A stretch of DNA of 64,000 nucleotides. Source: Limiplasma sp034927815. Its GTDB lineage: Bacteria; Bacillota; Clostridia; Christensenellales; Aristaeellaceae. The notes below the pieces were generated by a model. The model saw nothing but the letters and a program-made list of their open reading frames with translations, had not been told where the DNA came from and ran no database searches. Positions within the stretch are counted from its first letter, which is position 1. Every line of letters starts with the position of its first letter. Both the position numbers and the translations under genes were made by a program. Below are positions 35,478-43,666 of this stretch, one piece after another. Where the stretch lies: positions 78,476 through 142,475 of the forward strand of contig JAYFPK010000005.1 of assembly GCA_034927815.1 (NCBI GenBank), read 5' to 3'.

Positions 35478-36176
35478 TCATAGATAACGCCAGTTGGGTT
35501 GGATAACAACCCGGCTGATATTTCCTGACCAACTCACAGCGTTTGTACCGGGGAGAAGGATGGGAAAGTCACCGCTCATATGGCTGTTAGCGGAGGAAAC
35601 ACCGGAGTAAGCCTCCATGAGCGGGGTATCCAGCGTGACGCTGCCTGAAATTCCAAAAAGCTCGGTGATGGTCATACCCATCATGAGGGTGATATCGCCT
35701 GAGCCATAAACCGTGACAATCGGCTCAGACCCTACACTTCCGGGGTTTGTGATGAATGTACCGGAAGATGAAACCGTAATTAGCGGTACACCTTCGGCGT
35801 ACCAGAACGGCTTGCAGCGAAAATTGACAGCGAAGGAACGGTGCGGATTGCCGCGCAGAATCTTTTCAAAGGCGATCTGGCTGACGATCCGGGCATAATA
35901 AAAGCCACCTTGCCGATGAGCGAAGGTGACTTTGTTGCTTCCTTTGAGCCAAGTACAGAGCTGTGGGATTTTGGACGGGCCTGAGATGATGCATTGCGCC
36001 GTAAGAACCATATCATCATAAACGTCATCGTCCTGCAGCGTAGTCAGAGAACCACTCCTGCCCGGTACATCGGTAAAGGTGACACGTTCAGAGGGCACGG
36101 TAAGAGGCGGTTGCTCAAGCACATGCACGCCATAGGTCGTACAACGCGCTCCCTTCCACTCAAACCAATCGTTCAT
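35478..36176 (-). CDS. Distal tail protein (Dit-like)
   Basis: 232 residues from ATG 36176; an ATG at 36182 touches the AAGGAGGTG site itself and is too close. The N-terminal part has the Dit pattern (ERVTFTDVPGRSGSLTTL, YARIVSQIAFEKILRGNPHR, NFRCKPFWY), and the C-terminal galectin-like part contains the repeat-rich region FLMMGMT/SGSVTLDTP. It forms the hub between tail tube and spike. Confidence 0.85.
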   Translation of the reverse strand: MNDWFEWKGARCTTYGVHVLEQPPLTVPSERVTFTDVPGRSGSLTTLQDDDVYDDMVLTAQCIISGPSKIPQLCTWLKGSNKVTFAHRQGGFYYARIVSQIAFEKILRGNPHRSFAVNFRCKPFWYAEGVPLITVSSSGTFITNPGSVGSEPIVTVYGSGDITLMMGMTITELFGISGSVTLDTPLMEAYSGVSSANSHMSGDFPILLPGTNAVSWSGNISRVVIQPNWRYL

Positions 36177-36248
36177 AGCCATCACCTCCTTGACATAAGA
36201 AAGCGCCACCCTCTTGGGTAGCGCCAAGCCAGTTATCCATGTTATACT

Positions 36249-36758
36249 TTACACTTCGATTTGCTCGGACAGGGAGTGGAGAAGCTCAGACAAGCTCCAT
36301 CTTCCGGCTGGGATGCTATAATCCAGAAAGACTTGCATTTCCTTGGCTTCCTCAGCCAATGCCGCAAGCCTCATGGAAATCACATGTTCATCAAAAGCCT
36401 TCTGCTGCGAGACAATCGGAATATAAGCGCAAAATAGAGTCCTACCCTCCCGATGCAGGAGAACACCATCCCAACTTCCAATGTCCCATAGGGCGGCGCA
36501 GCGGAGCCTTCCATCGGCGGCCCCTACGATATTCTCGCCAAGCATCAGCGCAATCTCCTCCAGGCGGCGTCGTTGGGAAAGAATCTGGTCGAGGGCGTGC
36601 GGGCAGTGCATTTCTTCTTTGGTCACAACGAATGCCTGTAAGGAGTCCCCTCTTAGGAGAGCTTGCTTTGCGCTTTGTCGCATGTCCCAAAGCGAATCCC
36701 GTGCCGATGTAAAAATCGCTTCTCCATCACAGATTCGCATCTGCTTTTGTACTTGCAT
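36249..36758 (-). CDS. Hypothetical protein divergent from the plus-strand XRE gene
   Basis: 169 residues from ATG 36758 with AAGGTGG 7-8 bases upstream. No family recognised. Mixed helical protein (LDQILSQRRRLEEIALMLGEN, VISMRLAALAEEAKEMQVFL) with a WDGVLLHREGR beta hairpin, no membrane segment and no signal peptide. It is divergent from an XRE regulator across a 95-base region with a dyad, and both interrupt the tail gene order, so the two are likely a unit inserted between tape measure and Dit. Confidence 0.6.
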   Translation of the reverse strand: MQVQKQMRICDGEAIFTSARDSLWDMRQSAKQALLRGDSLQAFVVTKEEMHCPHALDQILSQRRRLEEIALMLGENIVGAADGRLRCAALWDIGSWDGVLLHREGRTLFCAYIPIVSQQKAFDEHVISMRLAALAEEAKEMQVFLDYSIPAGRWSLSELLHSLSEQIEV

Positions 36759-36788
36759 TACGTAAGCCACCTTCAAAAAGTTATCATT

Positions 36789-36806
36789 TGTCCTGCCAGT
36801 AGGACA
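36789..36806. promoter_or_regulatory. Dyad TGTCCT-N6-AGGACA between divergent genes
   Basis: A 6-bp perfect inverted repeat with six-base centre in the region between the 169-residue gene and the XRE gene. Its position suggests the operator of the XRE regulator. TATGCTAT at about 36826 on the plus strand may be part of the promoter. Confidence 0.45.
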
Positions 36807-36853
36807 CAATCCCTCGCCATCAGTATATGCTATTCCGTGTCCAGATTCAAGAC

Positions 36854-37123
36854 ATGGTGGTGAGAAAAGTGAAAAGAATCAAGGATTCAGAGGCTCCCAA
36901 GCCTATGAATATTACTGGCCGGAACATCCGTGAGGCTCGTCTTGCGGCGAAACTGACGCAGAAGCAGCTATCTGAGAAGCTTGAAACGATAGCGGTTTAT
37001 GTTTGCCGAGGCTCTATCTCCAGAATTGAAAGTGGAGAGCGCATCGTAACCGACATTGAACTGCAAGCCATCTCAGAAATCCTCCATGTGAGTATTGACC
37101 AGCTATTTGCGCGGAAGGGATAA
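36854..37123 (+). CDS. XRE-family regulator encoded inside the tail module
   Basis: About 89 residues if the ATG at 36854 is used; a GTG at 36869 behind GGTGGTGAG or the ATG at 36908 are alternatives. Helix-turn-helix from about residue 30: IREARLAAKLTQKQLSEKL, CRGSISRIESGERIVTDIEL, the SinR/cI-like pattern. It runs against the late operon. Probably it represses itself and the divergent gene. Confidence 0.75.
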   Translation: MVVRKVKRIKDSEAPKPMNITGRNIREARLAAKLTQKQLSEKLETIAVYVCRGSISRIESGERIVTDIELQAISEILHVSIDQLFARKG

Positions 37124-37135
37124 GCCGCTATCCAA

Positions 37136-40100
37136 TTATGCCATCCGCAGTCCTCTTCCGCGCTGCTGGCGGCGAGTCAGGCTGGCGATCTCCACAGCCA
37201 GGGAGCGAATGTCCTGCTCGTCCCGCACATAAAAGTTGTTTCCAGTTAAGGTCACGCTGCTCTGCTGGTTGTAGGTACGGCGGTTATCATTGCTGGAGTA
37301 AGCAACTGCGCCTTCCCTCGCTTCATCCGTGAGATATCGGGCGGCGTTGCGGAGAACCTTGGCCTGCGCCTTGCTTTCCAAAAGCGCACCAAGGCCCAAG
37401 CCTTTCATCGCCATTCGTCCAATTTCGTCCCGAAAGACCGTCGAAGGGGACTTGATCTTCAACTCGCTCTTGGCCGCACTGACTGCCGCTTTGGCAGCGG
37501 AGCGCATTGCCGCGATCACACCGGAGCGCCCGGCGTTGATGCCAGCCTTAAGCCCTTCCATGGCATTCAGGCCAATGGAATGAAGGGTAGAGAGGGTAAG
37601 GTTGGCCGCCACGGCGCTTTTCACATTGGATGCGACCGTGCTGCCGGAGGTGGCCATGCTGTAGGAGGACATGGCGCTGGCCAAGCCCTCCGCCGCGCTG
37701 GCACCGATTGTGGAGAGCGTATCGGTTGTAATCACAGCCGTCAGCGCGGTTTCCAGATTGGTTGCCACGGTCGACGCATCCGTTGACAGGTCATACTCCG
37801 TCATGCCCGCGCCAACGCCAGCGGCCACATACTCACCCACTGGTTTGACCCTGGTAGAGGGCGATTCAATGCCCAACGCCAGATTCAGTGCGGACTCCAA
37901 CTGCGAAGCTACCGTTTCCGCGTCCGCATCCCATCCGGCCTCCGTCATGCCCTGCGCCACGCCTGCCCGGACATTTTCGCCTGTTTCAGTCAATGTCAGG
38001 TTGTTCAGGAAGGCGACGATGTCCTTGAGATTTTGCAGATCCGTCGCGCTGACTTCCTGGCCGTTCTTGATGGCGGCAACCATCTCCGTGACATAGGTTG
38101 TGAAGTTGGCAAGGTTATCGCCGGAAAATTGGCTGCTGATCTGGGTGTCGAGGCCCTTCAGGCTGGAATCGTCAAACAAGCCCCACAGCGTCACCCAAGT
38201 ACCCTTGTTGCGCTGGAAGGCTTCAAGCTGCATGTTGAAGCCGTCCATCCACGTCAGCAGATCGGAGCCGATCAGATTATTGAGCCAGCCCCAATCATTG
38301 TGCGATTCGTTGCCAAAGATGGAAGTGGTGACATACTTGCTAATAACGCTCTCGGCGGCCTTACTCACCGATTCGGTGGTGCCCTCGATCTGCGGGGTGA
38401 TCAGCACATGCAAGGTACCGTCCGCATCGTAGGCGATCAAGGTGCTCGCATCGATCTTGTTGGCTGGAACGAGGTTGACCGGAATTTCCTTGCCACCCTC
38501 CCAGAAGGTAGCTTTGGGATCATCCAGCACCTTGGAGGGGTCTTCGTACTTTTCGCCCACGCGCACGATGCCGGTCAGGGTCACGGGGTTGTTGGCAACG
38601 AACTCGTTATAGGCTTTTAGATCATACCCCACAATGCCAATCCGGCTTTCAATGTAGGTGGGCTTTTGGACCCCTTCTTTGTCCTTGTAAGCGGTGACGG
38701 TCGCCTCAAGCTCCGCCTTGAGTGCGGTTTTATCCACATTCGTGGCATCCGCATAGGCAGTGACGATTGCATCGATCTGTGGCTGTGAGAGCTTTGAGAG
38801 ATCAATGTTCTCCGCGCTCAGGTACTTTGTGACCATGGCCGCTACATCAGTGGGGGTTAGGTTTGCGGTGGATGCACCGCCTGTAACCTCCTCATAAGCC
38901 AGCACGAAGGCTGTAATGCCCTCCGGCGTGAGGCCATCCATGTTGACCTTCGATTTTTCCAGATATTTCGAGATGTAAGCGGTGATGTCGGAGGGCGTGA
39001 GCGTACTGGTGTCCGCGCCGCTGGCCAGTTCTCGGTAGGCGCTCACCATAGCGGTCACATGTTTAGGGGTTAACCCGGATACATCCGCACCGGTCACCAC
39101 CTCGGCATAGGTGCTCACGTAGGCAAGAAGCCCGGTTGGCGTAAGCGCTGACTTGGAAGCCCCCTCCGGCACCTCTGTATACTCGCTGATGAAAGCGGTG
39201 ACCTTCGGCTCCAGCCGCAGGATGCCCTCCGCCTCGGTATAGCCGTCTACCACCGCCTGGGTGGTGATGGCGCCCGGATCAGCCGCGAACTCGTCCCAGC
39301 GCGCCTGCGCTCCGGTCATGTCGAGGTCAGTGGATATTTTGAGCATTTCCTCTGGCACAGCCTCGGAGAAGATGCCGCTGAGGCCGGACAGCGTGCCCTT
39401 GTGATCCTCCACGAACTGAGCAAGTGCGGCAATTTGCTCCATCTGGCCCGAAACGTCAATCTCCGGGAAAAGCGCATGAACCTCCGCTTCGGTCATGCCG
39501 CTGTCCAAGAGGGACTGGATTTGCGTCAGGATGCCCAGATACTCGGCCAGCGCGCCTTCGTCCATGCTGGCCGTCAGGGTATTCATGTCCTCCAGCACCT
39601 TGGCCATACCCAGGGTATCGCCATTGGCGGCGGCAATGCTGTAGGCACGGAGCTTATCGGTCAACGTGTCGATATCCGTACCCGCTTGCTGGATATCCGT
39701 CTGATTCCAGACAGGCATCACGATGCCTTGCAGAAGTTTGGCATATTCTTCGGCAGCGTCTTTCCGGTTCTGGGTGTACTTTGCATTCAGATCCGAGAGA
39801 GCTTGCTGCTTCTCCGCGCTATCCTCTATCAGCGCGATGAGGGCGTACTCCTTGTCGTACTGCGAATCCAACTCGGCGTTGACGGCGGCCATGCCCTGAG
39901 CGGCGGCCACCATGGCGTTTTCATAAACGGAGGCATCCGCGTCGGTCTTGCCTCTGGCATGGGCGCGGGCAATCTCAGCCTCCAGTTTCTGCCGGATGGT
40001 TTCAAAGCCGTCGGCATCAAGCGGGGAGAGCTTGTACTTGACCTCAATGGCCTCGCGTGCGTCGATCAGCTCTTGCAGGCGCACCTTGTCCTTATCCGTA

Positions 40101-42523
40101 AAGAGCTTATTTTTTCGTTTGTTCAGGAGGCGCTCAATTTCCGCATCCATCTGATCCAGCTTGGTGATGTCGCTCTCAAGCTGTGAGGAAACGGAAGAAT
40201 ACCCGGCTTCCTTCGCCGTCAAGTTCAGAGCTTGAAGCTGCTCACGGGTTGAACCGGTCAATGCTTTGAAGCTACTGCTCCACTCTGAGATAATTTCGCC
40301 GGTTTCCTTCTTCCCATCAGACCAAACGGTCAGCAGCCCGGAGAGCCAACCCTCGGCATCCCGCGCGGTGCGTACAAAATCCTCCTTGGACATGCCAAAG
40401 AAGCTGAGGCCCTTGCTGCCATAGAAAGTATCGGCAGCGTTGCTCTTCCATTTGGCCGCTGTTTGGTTCATTCCCTCCAGGGCTTCGCGGACAGCCTTAG
40501 CCCCAGATGCGTAATCGTACAACTTGACTGCTCCGTAGATGAGTGCGGCAGCCAGCGCAGCCACGGCGAGCTTGGAAGAAAACAGCGTTTTCGTAAAGCC
40601 GGTGAACCCGCCGCCCGCCAGCTTAACGTTGGCAGAGAATTTACCGATGCCTGTACTTGCTTTGCCCAACACATCGGTGACTTTGGAAACAGCGCTGATC
40701 GTCTTGCCCAGCACGAGGATGGCCGGGCCAGCGGCGGCGGCAAAGGCCGCGAACTTGATGATGGCCATGCGCTGGCTCTCGTCCATGCCAAGGAAGGATT
40801 GTAGAAGCTCGTTTCCCTTGTCGATCAGCTTCTGGATGGTCGGGTTTAGATCGTCGCCAATCTGCTGTGCGAACAGCATCGCTGTGTTTTTGAGGTTGAT
40901 GAGGCGGCTCTTGGTCGTGTCGTACCGCTTATTGGCCTCCGTGGCGAGTGCTGTGTTTTCTGCCCACGCCTTATTGGCGGTGTTCTGTGTTTTGGTGAAA
41001 AGCTCGGTGGCGTTGGTGGCGCGCAGCAGGGTATCGCGCAGCCGCACCTCCTTGATACCGATCTCCTCCAGCGTGGCAATGGCTGATTCGCCTGCATCGT
41101 CCATCCGGCTGAGGCCCACGATGAACGCCTGGAAAGCGGCGGCGGGATCGTTGTCCCACAGCTTCTTGAACTCCTTCGCGGTCATGCCGGAGACCTTGCC
41201 GAAGTCCTCCAGCGCCTCGCCGCCCGTCGCAGCGGCAACTTCCATTTTGATCAGCGCCTTGGAAAAAGCGGAGCCACCCATCTCGGCCTCGATGCCTACC
41301 GACGATAACGCAGCGGCAAAGCCCAAAATCTGCGATTCAGACAGCCCGACCTGATGACCGGCAGCCGCCAGACGCATGGACATTTCCATGATGGCGGATT
41401 CCGTTGTCGCGTAATTGTTGCCGAGGTCAACCAGCGCGGAACCCAAATTGGTGAACTGCGATTGATCCATACCGGTGATGTTCGCAAACTTCGCCAGCGT
41501 GGAGGCCGCCTGATCCGCTACGATGTCCGTGGAATTGCCGAGGTCGATCATGGTGCGCGTGAACCCGACGAGATGCTTGTTGGCAATGCCCAACTGTCCT
41601 GCAATCGCCATGACCTCTGCGATATCCGCGCCGGAGGCCGCCACCTCCGTAGACATTTTCTTGACGGAATCGGACAGCGAATCGAATTCTTCCTCCGTTG
41701 CATCCACGGTTTTTCGGACGCTGGTGAAGGCGCTTTCATAATCGATGCTGGCCTTGACGGCGGTCGCGCCCAACGCCACGATGGGCGTGGTGATGGCGGC
41801 GGTCATGACCTTTCCGGTCTTGGTCATAGCCTTGCCGATGGTTCCTGCTTTTTTTGAGAACGCTGTGAGCGACTCACCCGCCATTGTCCATTTGGACTCC
41901 ATGCGGTAGAGCGCCTCGGTCAGCTTCTTGATTTCGGCTTCGGTGTCCCTGACTGCGGCCTTGGCATTGTTCAGGTCGGTGGTTGTCTTGGAAATGGAGT
42001 CTGCGTTGTTCTGTAGGGTTTTGCTGTTGGACTTGATCTGCCCTTCCAGCAGTTTCACTTTGTCGCGGGCATCCTGAAATTCTTGTTTATAGCGTTCCAG
42101 ATTGGCCTTGGCAGCGATGGTGGCTGAATCACTCTCACCCAACGACAAAGCCAATTTCCGGTATTCCGTGGCGGCGCTGCCCACCTCGGTTTTGAGGCGG
42201 TCGTACTCGGCGCGGGCTTCGGAAAGAGAAGCCTTCATCTTCTCCTGCCGGGCATAGGAATCCGTCAGCTTCTGATTGGCGGTGACCAGCGCGCGGGAAT
42301 ACTGCTCCACGGCGCGATTCTGCTGGGTGAGCTTATCTCCCAACATGGACAGCTTGGCCTCGGTGCCCTTGACCGACTTTTCAAATTTTTCGATGCCTGC
42401 GCCAGCCAGCCGGAAGGTGCTCTCGGCCTCTTTGATCTGCTGGTTGATAGTGCGCATGTTACGGCTGAAATTGTCGCTGTCCAGCGACAGCGCGACTACC
42501 AACTCGCGTAAGACCTCGCTCAC
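37136..42523 (-). CDS. Phage tail tape measure protein
   Basis: 1795 residues from GTG 42523, with GGGAGGGA 7-9 bases upstream. The N-terminal 220 residues are coiled coil, followed by the TP901-type tape measure core (AFTSVRKTVDATEEEFDSL, IAGQLGIANKHLVGFTRTM, MDQSQFTNLGSALVDLGNNY). Two short hydrophobic stretches occur near 600 and 660. Residues about 1110-1290 contain at least six copies of a 23-24-residue helical repeat built on the pattern LTPxxxxAxVxxYxE. The C-terminus carries amphipathic ATNLETALTAVIT-type repeats. At this length the tail would be about 270 nm by the usual 0.15 nm per residue rule. Confidence 0.95.
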   Translation of the reverse strand: MSEVLRELVVALSLDSDNFSRNMRTINQQIKEAESTFRLAGAGIEKFEKSVKGTEAKLSMLGDKLTQQNRAVEQYSRALVTANQKLTDSYARQEKMKASLSEARAEYDRLKTEVGSAATEYRKLALSLGESDSATIAAKANLERYKQEFQDARDKVKLLEGQIKSNSKTLQNNADSISKTTTDLNNAKAAVRDTEAEIKKLTEALYRMESKWTMAGESLTAFSKKAGTIGKAMTKTGKVMTAAITTPIVALGATAVKASIDYESAFTSVRKTVDATEEEFDSLSDSVKKMSTEVAASGADIAEVMAIAGQLGIANKHLVGFTRTMIDLGNSTDIVADQAASTLAKFANITGMDQSQFTNLGSALVDLGNNYATTESAIMEMSMRLAAAGHQVGLSESQILGFAAALSSVGIEAEMGGSAFSKALIKMEVAAATGGEALEDFGKVSGMTAKEFKKLWDNDPAAAFQAFIVGLSRMDDAGESAIATLEEIGIKEVRLRDTLLRATNATELFTKTQNTANKAWAENTALATEANKRYDTTKSRLINLKNTAMLFAQQIGDDLNPTIQKLIDKGNELLQSFLGMDESQRMAIIKFAAFAAAAGPAILVLGKTISAVSKVTDVLGKASTGIGKFSANVKLAGGGFTGFTKTLFSSKLAVAALAAALIYGAVKLYDYASGAKAVREALEGMNQTAAKWKSNAADTFYGSKGLSFFGMSKEDFVRTARDAEGWLSGLLTVWSDGKKETGEIISEWSSSFKALTGSTREQLQALNLTAKEAGYSSVSSQLESDITKLDQMDAEIERLLNKRKNKLFTDKDKVRLQELIDAREAIEVKYKLSPLDADGFETIRQKLEAEIARAHARGKTDADASVYENAMVAAAQGMAAVNAELDSQYDKEYALIALIEDSAEKQQALSDLNAKYTQNRKDAAEEYAKLLQGIVMPVWNQTDIQQAGTDIDTLTDKLRAYSIAAANGDTLGMAKVLEDMNTLTASMDEGALAEYLGILTQIQSLLDSGMTEAEVHALFPEIDVSGQMEQIAALAQFVEDHKGTLSGLSGIFSEAVPEEMLKISTDLDMTGAQARWDEFAADPGAITTQAVVDGYTEAEGILRLEPKVTAFISEYTEVPEGASKSALTPTGLLAYVSTYAEVVTGADVSGLTPKHVTAMVSAYRELASGADTSTLTPSDITAYISKYLEKSKVNMDGLTPEGITAFVLAYEEVTGGASTANLTPTDVAAMVTKYLSAENIDLSKLSQPQIDAIVTAYADATNVDKTALKAELEATVTAYKDKEGVQKPTYIESRIGIVGYDLKAYNEFVANNPVTLTGIVRVGEKYEDPSKVLDDPKATFWEGGKEIPVNLVPANKIDASTLIAYDADGTLHVLITPQIEGTTESVSKAAESVISKYVTTSIFGNESHNDWGWLNNLIGSDLLTWMDGFNMQLEAFQRNKGTWVTLWGLFDDSSLKGLDTQISSQFSGDNLANFTTYVTEMVAAIKNGQEVSATDLQNLKDIVAFLNNLTLTETGENVRAGVAQGMTEAGWDADAETVASQLESALNLALGIESPSTRVKPVGEYVAAGVGAGMTEYDLSTDASTVATNLETALTAVITTDTLSTIGASAAEGLASAMSSYSMATSGSTVASNVKSAVAANLTLSTLHSIGLNAMEGLKAGINAGRSGVIAAMRSAAKAAVSAAKSELKIKSPSTVFRDEIGRMAMKGLGLGALLESKAQAKVLRNAARYLTDEAREGAVAYSSNDNRRTYNQQSSVTLTGNNFYVRDEQDIRSLAVEIASLTRRQQRGRGLRMA

Positions 42524-42580
42524 GAGAAACTCCCTCCCAGCCCAAAAATGAAAAGGCCGGGAGCACTTGCGCTCTCAGCC

Positions 42581-42754
42581 TTAAGGTTTCAAACTCGTCC
42601 ACACCTGATCGATATAGCTCGGTCTGGGTGTGTTTTTGATTTTCTCCTGCTGCGCGTCCCAAGCCCGGAGGCGCAGGAAGCCCAGCATATCCATCTCATC
42701 GATCTCCCGCATACGCCAGCCGCTTTTCAGCAGCGCATTGTAGGTGGCGTACAT
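42581..42754 (-). CDS. Second tail assembly chaperone ORF, possibly made by -1 frameshift
   Basis: 57 residues from ATG 42754 (MYATYNALLKSGWRM..., ending VWTSLKP). The frame is open upstream into the end of the preceding chaperone gene in the -1 frame, reading GLLTLPEYMYATYN across its stop. Position between chaperone G and the tape measure matches the GT product of lambda-like phages, which is made by ribosomal slippage. The overlap lacks a textbook XXXYYYZ slippery heptamer, so independent initiation is also possible. Too short and lacking a strong own ribosome binding site. Confidence 0.65.
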   Translation of the reverse strand: MYATYNALLKSGWRMREIDEMDMLGFLRLRAWDAQQEKIKNTPRPSYIDQVWTSLKP

Positions 42755-42768
42755 ATACTCCGGCAGCG

Positions 42769-43173
42769 TCAGAAGCCCGGAATCTCCTCGTCCTCCGTCT
42801 GAGCCTTGAGAAGCTCCTCCGCTTCCATCGTCACCGGTTTCGTAGGGAAAGCATCTAGCACCTCGGTGGTCTGGGTTTGAACGGCCATAAGCGCCAGTGC
42901 AATGTCATGCATCAGGCGGTCTGCGGGATAGTGGTCATACATTTCATCTGGACTGAACTGATTGCCAAAGAGAATGCAGAACCACTTCACCATGATGTCA
43001 AGGGCGTCGGCTACTGTGACCTTTTCTTCGGACACATCCTTGCCTTCTGTGGCTTCGCGGGAAATACGCACGAGGTTGCCATACATCTTCGAGGCCGGCT
43101 CCATCTCGCGCAAAGCACGACCGGATACAAAATCCACGGAATACTTCTTTTCTCCGAGTGTACAAGTGATCAT
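42769..43173 (-). CDS. Tail assembly chaperone
   Basis: 134 residues: MITCTLGEKKYSVDFVSGRA at the start, SEEKVTVADALDIMVKWF in the middle and an acidic tail MEAEELLKAQTEDEEIPGF. Size, acidic tail and position between the major tail protein and the tape measure are those of gpG-type chaperones that keep the tape measure soluble during tail assembly. Confidence 0.85.
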   Translation of the reverse strand: MITCTLGEKKYSVDFVSGRALREMEPASKMYGNLVRISREATEGKDVSEEKVTVADALDIMVKWFCILFGNQFSPDEMYDHYPADRLMHDIALALMAVQTQTTEVLDAFPTKPVTMEAEELLKAQTEDEEIPGF

Positions 43174-43201
43174 TTGGGTAACGTCCTTTCATCTATATAG
43201 A

Positions 43202-43235
43202 AAGCCGCCGCATGGATCATCTCCACGCGGCGGCC
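43202..43235 (-). terminator. Hairpin after the major tail protein gene
   Basis: A GC-rich stem (GCCGCCGCGTGG paired with CCATGCGGCGGC) followed by TTTCT on the minus strand, 6 bases past the stop. A partial terminator here would give more tail-tube protein than chaperone. Confidence 0.6.
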
Positions 43236-43240
43236 ATGGA

Positions 43241-43666
43241 TTACGGGCCGGGTGTGAACGTCGGCTCGTAGACACTCTGCAGGAAGGTCGCACCCTTTGC
43301 AGAGGTGAAGCCATTCTCACCCTCGTCGGCCACAGCCTGATACTGACCGTCATGGGTGCGCTTAATGGCCACCCATTCCACTTCTCCGGTCTGGCGGGTG
43401 ATGGTGCCGCCCTCTTTGGTCTGATAGGTTTCTGTGACCGGCTTGGCCCTGACCTTGTAGAGCCACACAAAGCGGTATTTGCCGTTCGACTTCTCAGACA
43501 TGAAGCCCACGGCGTAGTACGGCGGCTTATCGCTGGCCTTGCGGATCAGAACCCCGTTGTCATCGATGGCGTTGCCGAAAATCTGCTCCTGGATGGACAG
43601 AGGAATATCAGCCATCTTGGTCTTGAAGTTGAGCTCGGGATCGGGGTACAGTACATCAAACTCGAT
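43241..43666 (-). CDS. Major tail protein, exon 2 (3' part)
   Basis: 141 residues: IEFDVLYPDPELNF, ADIPLSIQEQIFGNAIDDNG, YYAVGFMSEKSNGKYRF, VWLYKVRAKPVTETY, VEWVAIKRTHDGQYQ. This is the larger part of a phi13-type major tail tube protein. Read alone it would start at a GTG inside the intron (43696). I place the exon border at 43666 because the intron then ends in AT after a normal domain VI, and because joining to exon 1 gives QYADD-IEFDVL in frame, a 203-residue protein of the usual size. Confidence 0.88.
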   Translation of the reverse strand: MEFDVLYPDPELNFKTKMADIPLSIQEQIFGNAIDDNGVLIRKASDKPPYYAVGFMSEKSNGKYRFVWLYKVRAKPVTETYQTKEGGTITRQTGEVEWVAIKRTHDGQYQAVADEGENGFTSAKGATFLQSVYEPTFTPGP

